Of a stretch of 64,000 nt of DNA, positions 7,837 to 16,041 are shown piece by piece. Made by a program: the position numbers and the translations under genes. The notes beneath the pieces were generated by a model. The model saw only the letters and a list, made by a program, of their open reading frames with translations, had not been told where the DNA came from and searched no databases. The stretch spans positions 62,001 to 126,000 of the forward strand of contig JAFIGU010000085.1 in assembly GCA_017849555.1 (NCBI GenBank), given 5' to 3'. The stretch comes from Sphingomonas sp. GTDB taxonomy: Bacteria; Pseudomonadota; Alphaproteobacteria; Sphingomonadales; Sphingomonadaceae. Positions within the stretch are counted from its first letter, which is position 1. Every line of letters starts with the position of its first letter.

Positions 7837-8261
7837 GCGGCGGCGGGGAAGCGCGTCACCTCGGTGAAGACGACCTGCCACCGGCCGCCGCGTTTCGCCC
7901 ATATGTCGGCGAACCGCATATGGCTGACGAAGGGCTTTCCGCCGTCGGTGCCGCGCAACGTCACCTCGCCCGACAGCACCGCGCCGTCGCGCCACACCCG
8001 GTTGATCGGATGCTCGACGACGAAAGGCTGGAGCGAAAAGCCCGGCGCGGTCGAATCGCGGATGAATTCGGCCTTGGTCGATATCTCGGCGGCGCCGTTG
8101 ACCAGGGTATAATCGTCGGCGAGCAGCCGCTGCAGCGCGGCGCCGTCGTTATGCATTTGCGCCTGATCGTAATCCGCCGCGGCCTGCGCCAGATCGGCCG
8201 GCAAGGCCGCGTCCTGCGGCGCGGTCGTTGCGAGCAGGGCAGCCCATAATATCGCGTGCAT
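7827..8261 (-). CDS. Secreted NTF2-like (SnoaL/DUF4440) protein
   Basis: 144 residues with a cleavable signal peptide, HAILWAALLATTAPQ. The mature part has the cone-shaped NTF2-like signature: helix ADLAQAAADYDQAQMHNDGA, then LQRLLADDYTLVNGAAEIST, and strand blocks FADIWAKRGGRWQVVFTEVT near the end. Such proteins are small-molecule binders or lyase/isomerase-like enzymes; which one cannot be told. Third gene of the leftward operon with the NIPSNAP gene, 11 bases after its stop. The AGGAG behind the ATG supports the start. Confidence 0.85.
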   Translation of the reverse strand: MHAILWAALLATTAPQDAALPADLAQAAADYDQAQMHNDGAALQRLLADDYTLVNGAAEISTKAEFIRDSTAPGFSLQPFVVEHPINRVWRDGAVLSGEVTLRGTDGGKPFVSHMRFADIWAKRGGRWQVVFTEVTRFPAAAQP

Positions 8262-8272
8262 CCGTTTCTCCT

Positions 8273-9037
8273 TCAGGCGTCGGGAACAGAAATCGACGGC
8301 GCGAGCCGCAGCACCTCCGGCTTCTGCATCAACGCGGGAAGCAGCGAATCGGCGATGCCGTCGCGCCAGCCGCTGCGGGCACGCAGGCGTGCGTCGAACC
8401 CGCGCTCGCCGGCCACGTCGGGGAAGTGCGCGATCCACAGGAAAACCGGGTCGTGCTCGCGCACCGGGAGCTGCGGGAAATTGTTCGCGGCCGCCTCGCT
8501 GGCGAGCGTCGCGATCAGTGCGCCGCCGGCAGCGCGGATCTCCGGGCGCATCCACGCGTCGAAGAACGCCGCGAACGCCGCCGGGTCGACATCGCGCAGA
8601 CGATGGATCGCGATGCGGGTCACGCCCTTGTTCGCCAGCGTCTTCGGCCCGACCGGCCCGGATATGCGCTTCAGCAGCAGCACATTGTCGCTGTCGACGA
8701 TCATCGCATTGGCCTCGTTGCGATGCGCTTGCCACGCCGGGCCGGTGTAAAAGGTTTGCAGCGCCGTCTTGCGCGCATCCATATCGGCGAAGCCGCGTAT
8801 CCAGACGAAGCGATCGGGATCGTCGAGATCGCGGAATACCGCCAGCACATGACAGCCGACCGCATCCTGCGAGGTGACGAATTGCTGCTCGAACAATCGC
8901 GTGAAGGCGGTACGCGTGCCGCCCTTCAGCGTATATTGCCGCAATTCGAACACGCTGAGCTCGGGCGATGCCGCCGCGAGCAATGGCACGGCCGCCAGCC
9001 CCGCCGCGCCGGCCACGAACATCCGCCGATCGATCAC
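8273..9037 (-). CDS. NIPSNAP family protein with twin-arginine-like leader
   Basis: 254 residues. It starts with GTG overlapping the preceding stop (GTGA). The leader IDRRMFVAGAAGLAAVPLLA has two Arg before a hydrophobic stretch, suggesting Tat export. The mature region has two alpha+beta ferredoxin-like NIPSNAP halves: FELRQYTLKGGTRTAFTRLF, then FVWIRGFADMDARKTALQTF, and a second half around VTRIAIHRLRDVDPAAFAAF. A dimeric barrel fold is expected; enzymatic role unknown. The operon and divergent WYL regulator suggest induction by an unidentified compound. A downstream ATG at 9022 would lose the two Arg. Confidence 0.82.
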   Translation of the reverse strand: MIDRRMFVAGAAGLAAVPLLAAASPELSVFELRQYTLKGGTRTAFTRLFEQQFVTSQDAVGCHVLAVFRDLDDPDRFVWIRGFADMDARKTALQTFYTGPAWQAHRNEANAMIVDSDNVLLLKRISGPVGPKTLANKGVTRIAIHRLRDVDPAAFAAFFDAWMRPEIRAAGGALIATLASEAAANNFPQLPVREHDPVFLWIAHFPDVAGERGFDARLRARSGWRDGIADSLLPALMQKPEVLRLAPSISVPDA

Positions 9038-9588
9038 CGCCGGAACTCCATCACCCAATTGGTTTCCCACGTCGCCCCTCGATCGGGCGAGAAGGCCTGT
9101 TGCCAGCGCGGCACCCCGGCGGTGGGCATGTCCCAGATATAGCGGACGCGGATCGCCTTTCCGTCGAGCAGGCTGTCGCCGAAGAAGGTGCCGATGCCGT
9201 TTTCGAACCGGCCGGTGACCGGCGGATCGATCTCGGCAAAGCGCCCGTCCCACCACCAGATCGACCACAGCCCGGTCTTGGGATCGAGCCGCCGCAGCCC
9301 CTCGGCATGATAGGCGCCGAGCGGGTCGTCGAGGAAATTGTCCTCATAGCCGGCGAGCCCGGCCATCAGCGGCCCGGCGGTGGTGGTGCCGGCGAATTCA
9401 TACCAGTCGGTGCTCTGCGCCAGCCGTCGCCGCAGCTTGCGGTGGTGGACGGTCCAGCGCCCGTCCTGAAACGAGAAGTCGCGCAGCGGCACCGCGCCGG
9501 TCGCGACGGGCGGCGCGGTGGCCGCGGCGGTGAGTAGGGCGCCTCCGGCGATCAGGGCGCGGCGATCGAGCGGGAAAATCTCTGTCAT
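9034..9588 (-). CDS. Tat-exported hypothetical protein (DUF1579-like)
   Basis: 184 residues, first gene of the leftward operon. Leader FPLDRRALIAGGALLTAAAT has the twin-arginine pattern. The mature part is rich in aromatic beta-strand sequence: FSFQDGRWTVHHRKLRRRL, WYEFAGTTTAGPLMAG, GLWSIWWWDGRFAEIDPP and WQQAFSPDRGATWETNWVME. This resembles DUF1579 lipocalin-like domains found with NIPSNAP genes, but I cannot confirm the family. An alternative ATG is 12 bases upstream. Its stop is coupled to the NIPSNAP start. Confidence 0.75.
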   Translation of the reverse strand: MTEIFPLDRRALIAGGALLTAAATAPPVATGAVPLRDFSFQDGRWTVHHRKLRRRLAQSTDWYEFAGTTTAGPLMAGLAGYEDNFLDDPLGAYHAEGLRRLDPKTGLWSIWWWDGRFAEIDPPVTGRFENGIGTFFGDSLLDGKAIRVRYIWDMPTAGVPRWQQAFSPDRGATWETNWVMEFRR

Positions 9589-9649
9589 GCCCCAAGCCAT
9601 AATCGGGTAAATATGTCAGCCTGCGTCAACATTGATGCGCTAAGGCCGA

Positions 9650-10612
9650 ATGATGCGTGCGAGCCGTCTGCTTTCGATCCTGATCCTGCTCCAGATCCAC
9701 GGGCGGGTCTCGGCGCGCACATTGGCCGAGCGGTTCGAAGTATCGAAGCGCACCATCTATCGCGATGTCGACGAGCTGAGCGCGGCGGGGGTGCCGATCT
9801 ATGCCGAGCGCGGCGCGGCCGGGGGCTTCGCATTGCTCGACGGCTGGCAGACCCGGCTCACCGGGATGACCGGCGAGGAGGCCGAGGCGATCCTGCTTTC
9901 GAACATGCCGAGCGCCGCGGCCGACCTTGGTTACGGCGAGACAGCGGCGACCGCGCGGCTCAAATTGTTCGCTGCCATGTCGGCGCCATCGAGCGCGGCG
10001 GCGCGGCGCGTCGCCGATCGCTTCCATTTCGATCCCATCCCCTGGCATCGCCGCCCGGCGCCGCGGCGCGAGGATTTGCGGCTCTTGGCGCGCGCGGTGT
10101 GGGAATGCCGCCGGCTTCAGCTCGTCTATGATAGCTGGGGCGGCCCCACGCCGCGCACGCTCGAGCCGCTCGGCATCGTGCTGAAGGCCGGGGAATATTA
10201 TTTCGTCGCGCTGCGGCGCGGGCAGCCGGCGATCCACAAGCTCGACTATGCGCGCGATCTGGTGCTGCTCGACGAGGGCTTCGCGCGGCCGCCCGATTTC
10301 GATCTCGCCGCCGCTTGGCGGGACGCGCTGGCACGGTTCGAGGCGGGGTTGCGCCGCGATGTCGCGACGCTGCGCGTCGCCCCCGCGGCGATGTCGCGGC
10401 TGGGCGCGCTCAACGCCGATATGACCGAACCGATCCTCGCCGCGGTGCCCGATGCGGACGGCTGGCGCCGCGTCACCGTGCCGATCGAGAGTGTCGATTT
10501 CGCCGCGGGCCAGCTGCTCGGCTTCGCGGCCGCGATCGAGGTACTCGCGCCCGCGGCGCTCCGCGCGGAATTGAAGGAGCGGGCAGAGGCTGTGACCGCG
10601 CTCTACGGATGA
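9650..10612 (+). CDS. YafY-type HTH-11/WYL domain transcriptional regulator
   Basis: 320 residues. N-terminal DeoR-like helix-turn-helix (SRLLSILILLQIHGRVSAR, LAERFEVSKRTIYRDVDEL) at about 3-55, with the linker GVPIYAERGAAGGFAL typical of YafY. The ligand-sensing WYL domain is about 140-230 (RRLQLVYDSWGG, LEPLGIVLKAGEYYFVALRR, KLDYARD), with the W-Y-L motif degenerate. A C-terminal extension follows. Transcribed divergently from the 9588-7827 operon over a 61-bp gap, so it most likely controls that operon and itself. Confidence 0.92.
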   Translation: MMRASRLLSILILLQIHGRVSARTLAERFEVSKRTIYRDVDELSAAGVPIYAERGAAGGFALLDGWQTRLTGMTGEEAEAILLSNMPSAAADLGYGETAATARLKLFAAMSAPSSAAARRVADRFHFDPIPWHRRPAPRREDLRLLARAVWECRRLQLVYDSWGGPTPRTLEPLGIVLKAGEYYFVALRRGQPAIHKLDYARDLVLLDEGFARPPDFDLAAAWRDALARFEAGLRRDVATLRVAPAAMSRLGALNADMTEPILAAVPDADGWRRVTVPIESVDFAAGQLLGFAAAIEVLAPAALRAELKERAEAVTALYG

Positions 10613-10653
10613 CGGCATGTCCGCCGTCGTTGCGACGTCCGGCGACCGCGCGA

Positions 10654-11718
10654 TCACCGAAGCGCGCGGTCGAACAGGTCGAGCGCTGCCGCGATCGCCG
10701 CCCGATGCGCGCTCTCCTGAACGGTCGCGTCGCGACAGACCGAAACCTCTTTCACCGCGGCTGCCGAACAGGTGGCGAGGAAGCTGTAGTGCGTGACGCC
10801 GGGAAGGATCGTCACGGTCGCGCCGGGGATCAGCGGCTTGGCGACCAGCGCATGGGTTGTCGGCGGCACCGTCACATCGGCTGCGCCGGCGATGATCGCC
10901 ACGGGCACGCGCATGGCGCTAAGGCTTGCCGGCGTCAGCGGCTGCACCACCGGCGCCATCGCGAAAACCGCTTTCACACCGGGAAGGGAATGGTCATCGC
11001 TCGCCTTCGCCCGCTCGGCCGCGAGTGCGGGACTTTCGAGCGTCGCGGCCGCCTCTTCGTTGCTCAGCGCGAACTCCAGCTGCGGCTTGCAGGTGCCATC
11101 TTCGGGGTGCTCGTGGCAGAAGCGGATCATGCGCGCGGGATCGGTGCGCGCGCCTCCCGCGACCAGCGCGGTCAACCCGCCGATTGAGAAGCCCGCGACG
11201 CCGACGCGCGCCCGATCGATATGCGGCGACAGCCGCGGATCGGCGAGTACCGCGGCGAGCGCCACCTTCAGATCGTCGGCCCTGTCCCACCAGAGCACCG
11301 AACCGGCAGCGGTGGGGCGATCGATTCCATTGTTTCCGGGATGGTCGACGGCGACAACGACATAGCCTCGCTCGGCAAGTGCGCGGCCGAACCATCCCAT
11401 CATCCGCGCCGATCCGCCGAAGCCATGCGACAAGAGCACGACGGGGTGCCGCGCCTCGTCAACGAATAGCGCGTCCGGTGCCGTGGTTCCGACCATGAAG
11501 AGCGGCTGGTCGGGCGGAATGTCGATCGAGCGCTCCGCCGCGCCAGCCTTCGCCGGATACCATATCGTAACGCGCAGGTCGGGGCGGTGCTCTGCATCGC
11601 GTAGCGCCGCGCTCGGCTGAGTGGCGAGCCGGTGCTGTTCCCCCACCGCCGCAGCCGCGGGCGCGGCGATAGGCAGGCAAAGCGCCGCGGCCATCAGGGT
11701 CAGCATTCTTGGGTTCAT
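10654..11718 (-). CDS. Secreted alpha/beta-hydrolase (PAF-acetylhydrolase/dienelactone hydrolase-like)
   Basis: 354 residues. Signal peptide NPRMLTLMAAALCLPIAAPA, cut near AAAA. The oxyanion loop VVLLSHGFGGSARMMGWFG and the nucleophile elbow VGVAGFSIGGLTAL (Ser in GFSIG) define a serine hydrolase; a likely acid is in IIAGAADVTVPP and the His in LPGVTHYSFLA. Two Cys near the C-terminus could form a disulfide. Probably a periplasmic esterase or lipase-like enzyme; substrate unknown. The gene begins 1 base after the TetR stop, so regulator and enzyme are co-transcribed. An upstream in-frame ATG was rejected because the signal peptide starts at 11718. Confidence 0.88.
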   Translation of the reverse strand: MNPRMLTLMAAALCLPIAAPAAAAVGEQHRLATQPSAALRDAEHRPDLRVTIWYPAKAGAAERSIDIPPDQPLFMVGTTAPDALFVDEARHPVVLLSHGFGGSARMMGWFGRALAERGYVVVAVDHPGNNGIDRPTAAGSVLWWDRADDLKVALAAVLADPRLSPHIDRARVGVAGFSIGGLTALVAGGARTDPARMIRFCHEHPEDGTCKPQLEFALSNEEAAATLESPALAAERAKASDDHSLPGVKAVFAMAPVVQPLTPASLSAMRVPVAIIAGAADVTVPPTTHALVAKPLIPGATVTILPGVTHYSFLATCSAAAVKEVSVCRDATVQESAHRAAIAAALDLFDRALR

Positions 11719-11719
11719 C

Positions 11720-12292
11720 CTATGGCTCCACGGCGTTGTGTCGCGGCTGTTCGGCACACAGCCCGTCCAGATAGAAATCGAGGTGACGATGCGCGAGCAA
11801 TCGCTCCTCGTCCGGTGGCAGCCCCACCGCCAAGGGCCGCGCGAAGCGGGTCAAGGCGAAGACGATGTCGCGCTCGGAAAGATCGCTGCGCAGCGAGCCC
11901 TCCTGCGCGGCGCGGCCGACGATCGATTTCATGAGCGTTGCCGCACGCGCGCGAAGGTCGGGCCAATCCGGTTTTTCGAGCAGCGGGTGGAGAATATTCA
12001 CCACCCCGATCCCGTTATCGAGGGCCATGTGCATATACTGACGCAGGGCGTCGACACCGCCGGGAACGGTTTCGACCAGCGTTTCTCCCGCGCCGATGCT
12101 CTTTTCCAGCACATGACGAATGACAGCGTGGAGGAGGGACTGCTGGTCCGGGAAGTGCCGGTAGAGCGTCCCGATGCCGACGCCGGCGCGCTCGGCAACA
12201 GCGTCTCGCGCGGGCTCGCCGCCGGCTTCCAGCGCCAGGTCGACGGTGACCTCGATGAGCCGCTGTCGATTCCTTTGCGCATCAGCCCGCAT
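11720..12292 (-). CDS. TetR family repressor of the hydrolase operon
   Basis: 190 residues. N-terminal TetR helix-turn-helix: RNRQRLIEVTVDLALEAG, RDAVAERAGVGIGTLYRHFP, DQQSLLHAVI (about 7-52), then a helical ligand-binding domain. An ATG 42 bases upstream (12334) is in frame, but the predicted promoter places transcription start near 12339, leaving only a few bases of leader; I therefore prefer 12292. An 8-bp-arm dyad overlaps that promoter, fitting autorepression. It precedes and nearly touches the hydrolase gene. Confidence 0.88.
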   Translation of the reverse strand: MRADAQRNRQRLIEVTVDLALEAGGEPARDAVAERAGVGIGTLYRHFPDQQSLLHAVIRHVLEKSIGAGETLVETVPGGVDALRQYMHMALDNGIGVVNILHPLLEKPDWPDLRARAATLMKSIVGRAAQEGSLRSDLSERDIVFALTRFARPLAVGLPPDEERLLAHRHLDFYLDGLCAEQPRHNAVEP

Positions 12293-12338
12293 CCTGCACC
12301 CGCGCTCGACTCCAGAGCGATTGCCTTGACGCATCCAT

Positions 12339-12374
12339 AAACGGAGGATATCACTCCGTTTGTTGTGCTGTCAA
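12339..12374 (-). promoter_or_regulatory. TetR operator and promoter for the TetR-hydrolase operon
   Basis: Perfect inverted repeat AAACGGAG, 7-bp spacer, CTCCGTTT at 12339-12361. On the minus strand a consensus TTGACA (12369-12374) stands 17 bp before ATATCC (12346-12351), which lies in the dyad. Binding would cover the -10 region. Confidence 0.75.
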
Positions 12375-12523
12375 TGTCGCTGCGAGGCCCATCGGGTTCG
12401 GGATCGATGAAACCACCGGCAACCAAATCTCGCTGGTCATCGGGAGGGGCGGCGATCCCCTGCCGTGTTCGCGACGCCAGTTGATCCACTTCGCGGCGAC
12501 GGACTCAGTTCAAGGAGGCGCTA

Positions 12524-12940
12524 ATGTATGCAAAAGATGTCCCGCCTGGCACCACCTTCTATCACGGCACCAAGGCCGACCTCGCCGTCGGCGACCTGAT
12601 TGCGCCCGGTTTCGGAAGCAATTTCGTCGAACGCGGACTGAAGCACGTCTATTTCAGCGCGACGCTCGACGCAGCGACGTGGGGGGCGGAACTCGCCAAG
12701 GGCGAAGGCCGGGGCCGTATCTACGTCGTCGAGCCTACCGGTTCGTTCGAGGACGATCCAAACCTCACCGACAAGAGGTTCCCCGGCAACATAACCAGAT
12801 CCTATCGCTCAACCGGGCCGTTGCGGATTACGGGCGAGGTGAAGGACTGGATCGGCCATTCACCCGAACAACTCCAGCACATGAAGGACAGTCTTGCACG
12901 CATGAGGGAGGAGGGCAGCGACACGATCATCGAGGACTGA
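12524..12940 (+). CDS. arr: Rifamycin (rifampin) ADP-ribosyltransferase
   Basis: 138 residues, the full length of Arr enzymes. It transfers ADP-ribose from NAD+ to a hydroxyl of rifamycins in the cytoplasm, inactivating them. Near-complete family signature: TTFYHGTKADLAVGDLI, then KHVYFSATLDAATWGAELA, GRGRIYVVEPTGSFEDDPN, KRFPGNITRSYRS and GEVKDWIGH. The His/Tyr/Asp catalytic set of the family (H in YHGTK, Tyr in VYFSA, Asp in DDPN) is present. Strong Shine-Dalgarno AAGGAGG. Flanks look chromosomal with no transposase, so this appears to be a resident, not a recently mobile, gene. Activity on clinical rifamycins is not proven. Confidence 0.95.
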   Translation: MYAKDVPPGTTFYHGTKADLAVGDLIAPGFGSNFVERGLKHVYFSATLDAATWGAELAKGEGRGRIYVVEPTGSFEDDPNLTDKRFPGNITRSYRSTGPLRITGEVKDWIGHSPEQLQHMKDSLARMREEGSDTIIED

Positions 12941-12957
12941 TCCGCACGAGTCTCCCC

Positions 12958-13686
12958 TTATCGCTTTTGCGCTGCGCGCGGCCCCCGGTTGAGCAGAAAC
13001 ACGACATAGCCGCGAAATTGCGGATGCCGTGCCAGCATCGGCGGCGCAGCCCACTCACCGCCCTCGACCAGCGCGACGCGAAAGGGAATCGGAAAATGCT
13101 CCATCCGTCGGAAATAGCGTTCGTAACCGGGAATGGTGGTGCGCCCCTGATAGGTCTGCACCACCGCCTCATCGATGATATGCGACAGCGCCGCGAGCGC
13201 CTGCGGGTCGCCGTGCGCGCTCCAGTCCATCAGCCCGGTGACCGATAATTTCCATCGCCGGGGCAAACGCTGCCGAAGATCGGCGAGGAAACGGGCATAG
13301 CCATCGATCCCGCGCGTCGCGGCGTCGAAATCGATCTGGAGCCCGGTGAGATCGTTGCCCGCCGCCTGCCAGCGTTCGAGATCGGCGATGATCGCGCCAT
13401 AGACCGCTGCATCCCAATCGAGCCGGTTGGCGCGCACCACCAGCCACAGCACTTTTCCCGGCAGCCGCGGCACGCCCATGCGGAGCCGCTGGAAGCGCCG
13501 CGGCTGCCGCACCTCGCCGTCAAGAAGGTAGAGCGTCCTGGGACGAAGCGCCGCCGCCGGCCTGACGCCGGGCCACAGGTAAAAAGCATCATAGCCCGCA
13601 GCGGCCACCTTTGGTGCGACCGGGGGCTCGCGCGCCGGCCGGCAGGCCGCAAGCAGCAGCAGCGCGCCGATCGCAAGCCGTCTCAC
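12958..13686 (-). CDS. DUF3142 lipoprotein, glycoside hydrolase-like barrel
   Basis: 242 residues from a GTG that overlaps the preceding stop (GTGA). MRRLAIGALLLLAACRP is a lipoprotein signal with LAAC lipobox (Cys at about 17). The mature part has TIM-barrel-like strands: YDAFYLWPGVRPAA, VLWLVVRANRLDWD, LTGLQIDFDAATRGIDGYARF with a D-F-D at the strand end, LSVTGLMDWSA and VVQTYQGRTTIPGY. This matches DUF3142, predicted to be glycosidase-like. Probably outer-membrane anchored. Works with the large secreted protein upstream, to which it is translationally coupled. Confidence 0.8.
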   Translation of the reverse strand: MRRLAIGALLLLAACRPAREPPVAPKVAAAGYDAFYLWPGVRPAAALRPRTLYLLDGEVRQPRRFQRLRMGVPRLPGKVLWLVVRANRLDWDAAVYGAIIADLERWQAAGNDLTGLQIDFDAATRGIDGYARFLADLRQRLPRRWKLSVTGLMDWSAHGDPQALAALSHIIDEAVVQTYQGRTTIPGYERYFRRMEHFPIPFRVALVEGGEWAAPPMLARHPQFRGYVVFLLNRGPRAAQKR

Positions 13687-15824
13687 CAATAATAACGCAG
13701 CGATTTGGCCCAGCGGCTGTTGGGATAACGCGTCTTCAGCTCGGTGAACCATGCCTTTCGCCGCGCGATCGGCGCCTGCGCCGCGTCGCTTTCCGCGCTG
13801 GTCGCATGGGGTCCGCTACACCCGTTATAGGCCGATGGCGCATAGCACATCACCGCGCGATAGAGCGCATAAGCGCGCTCCTCCGGCGCGGCGCGCTGAT
13901 CGGCTATGACCGCGTCATACAGGGCGTCGCGCGACATGGGGCGCCCCGGGAAGCCGTCCGGCCCCGCGCCCAGCCATTCCTTCTCGCCGTCCGGCCTGAA
14001 CAGGCTGAAGCCATCGAAGCCGTTGAGGCGATAGAATTCGCCGAGGCACAATTGCGCTTTGCGATCGGCCGGCGCGCGCGCGAGCGTGGCGGCGGTCTGG
14101 GTGATGGAGGGGCAGGCGTAATCCTCGGCCCAGGTCCCTTTGCGGAACAGGCCCGCCGGCACCCTGTCCTGAAGCGAGAAACTCCAGAGCCCGCCATCGG
14201 CCCCGGCATCGACGGGAAGCGACGCGATATCGCGGCCGAAATCGCCATAAGCGCCGCGATTCAGATCCTTGTACAGCAACGTGAACCAGGCGATGTCGCG
14301 TTCGTGCGCCGGGCGCGTGGCATCTTTCCCCACGCCTCGCAGGATCGCCGGGGTCGCCACCGTCTGCAACAGGATTTCTCGCGTCGCGGCGTCGGTGATC
14401 GGCGATCCGGGCGCGAAGATTTGCGCCACCCGCCCGTCGCGCTGCCACCGGATCGCCAGCCCCATCTCGACCAGCGGCCGCTGGAACAGCGGCGCGGCGC
14501 CGCCCATCATGTCGCGCCAGAAGCCGGGCTCATTGACGTCGCCTGTCCGCGCCAGCGCCATGCCGCGCAGCATCTGGCGGCTGAAGGCGAGCGGGGTGAA
14601 GCTGCCCGCTTTCGCCGCATCGGGAAGCAACGCGAGGATCGCCTTCGGATCTTCGCCGGCATAATAGCGCCGCGTCGCTTCCAGCAGCGTGTAGAGATCG
14701 GGGCGGGCGGCGAAGTGCGGCTTCTGTTGTGCCAGCTCGTCGGCGGAGAAGCTATATCCCTTACCATCCTCGCGGCGCATGCGCTTCAAATCGGCGATGG
14801 CGAGCAGCAGCGGCGTGTCGCCTGCCGCGGCGATGCGTGTGGTGATATCATCGGCATCCAGCAGCTTGCGATCGATCTCCTCGGCGAGCAGCGCGCTTGC
14901 CTCGCTATCGCCAGGCGTCGTCGCGAGCAGTTTCTCATAAGCGCGGATCAGCGTTGCATTGTCCCCGCCGAGCCAGGCGACGCGCCGCTTCAGGCCCTCG
15001 GCCGATTCCGCGTAAAGCCCCCTGGGATAGGCTTTGAGATAGGCCGCGATCGCCTCCCGTGCCTCGCCCAGCGCGGCGCGGTCCACCTTATCGGTTCCGG
15101 CGAAATCGCCATATTGATCGGTGGTACCCGCCACCGCCGCGCGCAAGCCGATGCGGATCGGCATATAATGGGCGGCTTCGGCCACCCAGCCGGTCCGCGC
15201 GCGGGCGAGCGCGGCAAACCCCTGTCGCGCGGCCGCCCAATCGTTGCCGTAAAAGGCATAAGCCGCCTTCAGATAGGCGAGATAGTCGCGCCCCGGCTTG
15301 CTCGTAACCGGGGCATCCTCCCATTTCACCTCGTGGCAGCTCATCTGCGTCCGTAACGCGCCGAGCGCATCGCGCTCGGCCGCGGGGAGCGCATGCTCCT
15401 GCGCCAACGCCGCCTTGAACGCATCGACCGCAACATCCTGATCCGCGCAGATGCGGGGCGCGTCGGCCGCACCCTGCGACTGGGCCGATTGGGTCGCCGC
15501 CGGTTGCGGCCAGAATGCTTGCCGCAGCCCGTCCCAGGACATGAAGGTGTGCCCGAACTGGCGATCGTCGCTCCCGGGCGTCGCGCGCGCTTCGCCGCCG
15601 CGCGGCGGCATCAGGCTGCGCATCAGCAGCACCATGTTGATGCGCGTATCGTTGCCGGGGTTGAGCATCGCCTCTCCCCCGCAGGCGAAGGACGGCGAGG
15701 CCAGCCGCCATTCCGCCGAACAGCTATTGTCCGCGCACGCCCAGACCGCACCGCCCGCCACGATCGTGGACGCCGCAAATGCCGTCAGCCCGGCGATCGC
15801 CCTGCGCTTATGCCCCTTGACCAT
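13683..15824 (-). CDS. Large secreted hypothetical protein, partner of DUF3142 lipoprotein
   Basis: 713 residues. N-terminal signal sequence KRRAIAGLTAFAASTIVAGG then WACADNSC. The body is alpha-helical with repeated Ala-rich helices that look like tetratricopeptide/Sel1-type solenoid (for example DWAAARQGFAALARARTGWV, LGEAREAIAAYLKAYPRGLY), and six or more Cys suggesting disulfides in the periplasm. The C-terminal block has RAYALYRAVMCYAPSAYNGC and ends TRYPNSRWAKSLRYYW. No catalytic motif recognised. It pairs by GTGA overlap with the DUF3142 gene, a pairing I have the impression is widespread in Gram-negatives. Scaffold or binding function would be inference. Confidence 0.75.
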   Translation of the reverse strand: MVKGHKRRAIAGLTAFAASTIVAGGAVWACADNSCSAEWRLASPSFACGGEAMLNPGNDTRINMVLLMRSLMPPRGGEARATPGSDDRQFGHTFMSWDGLRQAFWPQPAATQSAQSQGAADAPRICADQDVAVDAFKAALAQEHALPAAERDALGALRTQMSCHEVKWEDAPVTSKPGRDYLAYLKAAYAFYGNDWAAARQGFAALARARTGWVAEAAHYMPIRIGLRAAVAGTTDQYGDFAGTDKVDRAALGEAREAIAAYLKAYPRGLYAESAEGLKRRVAWLGGDNATLIRAYEKLLATTPGDSEASALLAEEIDRKLLDADDITTRIAAAGDTPLLLAIADLKRMRREDGKGYSFSADELAQQKPHFAARPDLYTLLEATRRYYAGEDPKAILALLPDAAKAGSFTPLAFSRQMLRGMALARTGDVNEPGFWRDMMGGAAPLFQRPLVEMGLAIRWQRDGRVAQIFAPGSPITDAATREILLQTVATPAILRGVGKDATRPAHERDIAWFTLLYKDLNRGAYGDFGRDIASLPVDAGADGGLWSFSLQDRVPAGLFRKGTWAEDYACPSITQTAATLARAPADRKAQLCLGEFYRLNGFDGFSLFRPDGEKEWLGAGPDGFPGRPMSRDALYDAVIADQRAAPEERAYALYRAVMCYAPSAYNGCSGPHATSAESDAAQAPIARRKAWFTELKTRYPNSRWAKSLRYYW

Positions 15825-15980
15825 ATGGCCGCTTCCATCCCTGCTTCATTGTTTTTCTGGCGGATTTTTCCGCGAAGCGAAAGGCGCGGATCCGCCCGAT
15901 GCCAAATCGGCGAAACGGGGCGGTTCGCCGCGTCGTTGCCCACCGCATCATCTGCGCGCGAAATAAATTCCGCTGCGACG

Positions 15981-16006
15981 GGAATAATCCGCATCGAGCC
16001 ACGGTC
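15981..16006 (+). promoter_or_regulatory. Candidate ECF-type promoter for the metallophosphoesterase-cupredoxin-sigma operon
   Basis: GGAATAA (15981-15987) followed after 15 bp by GGTC (16003-16006), 36 bp before the first gene. This has the GGAA...GTC shape of ECF sigma promoters. The operon itself encodes an ECF sigma factor, so positive autoregulation is plausible. Based on pattern only. Confidence 0.45.
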
Positions 16007-16041
16007 TTTTCCCATGAACATGGTTTCAAGGGACCAAGCCG

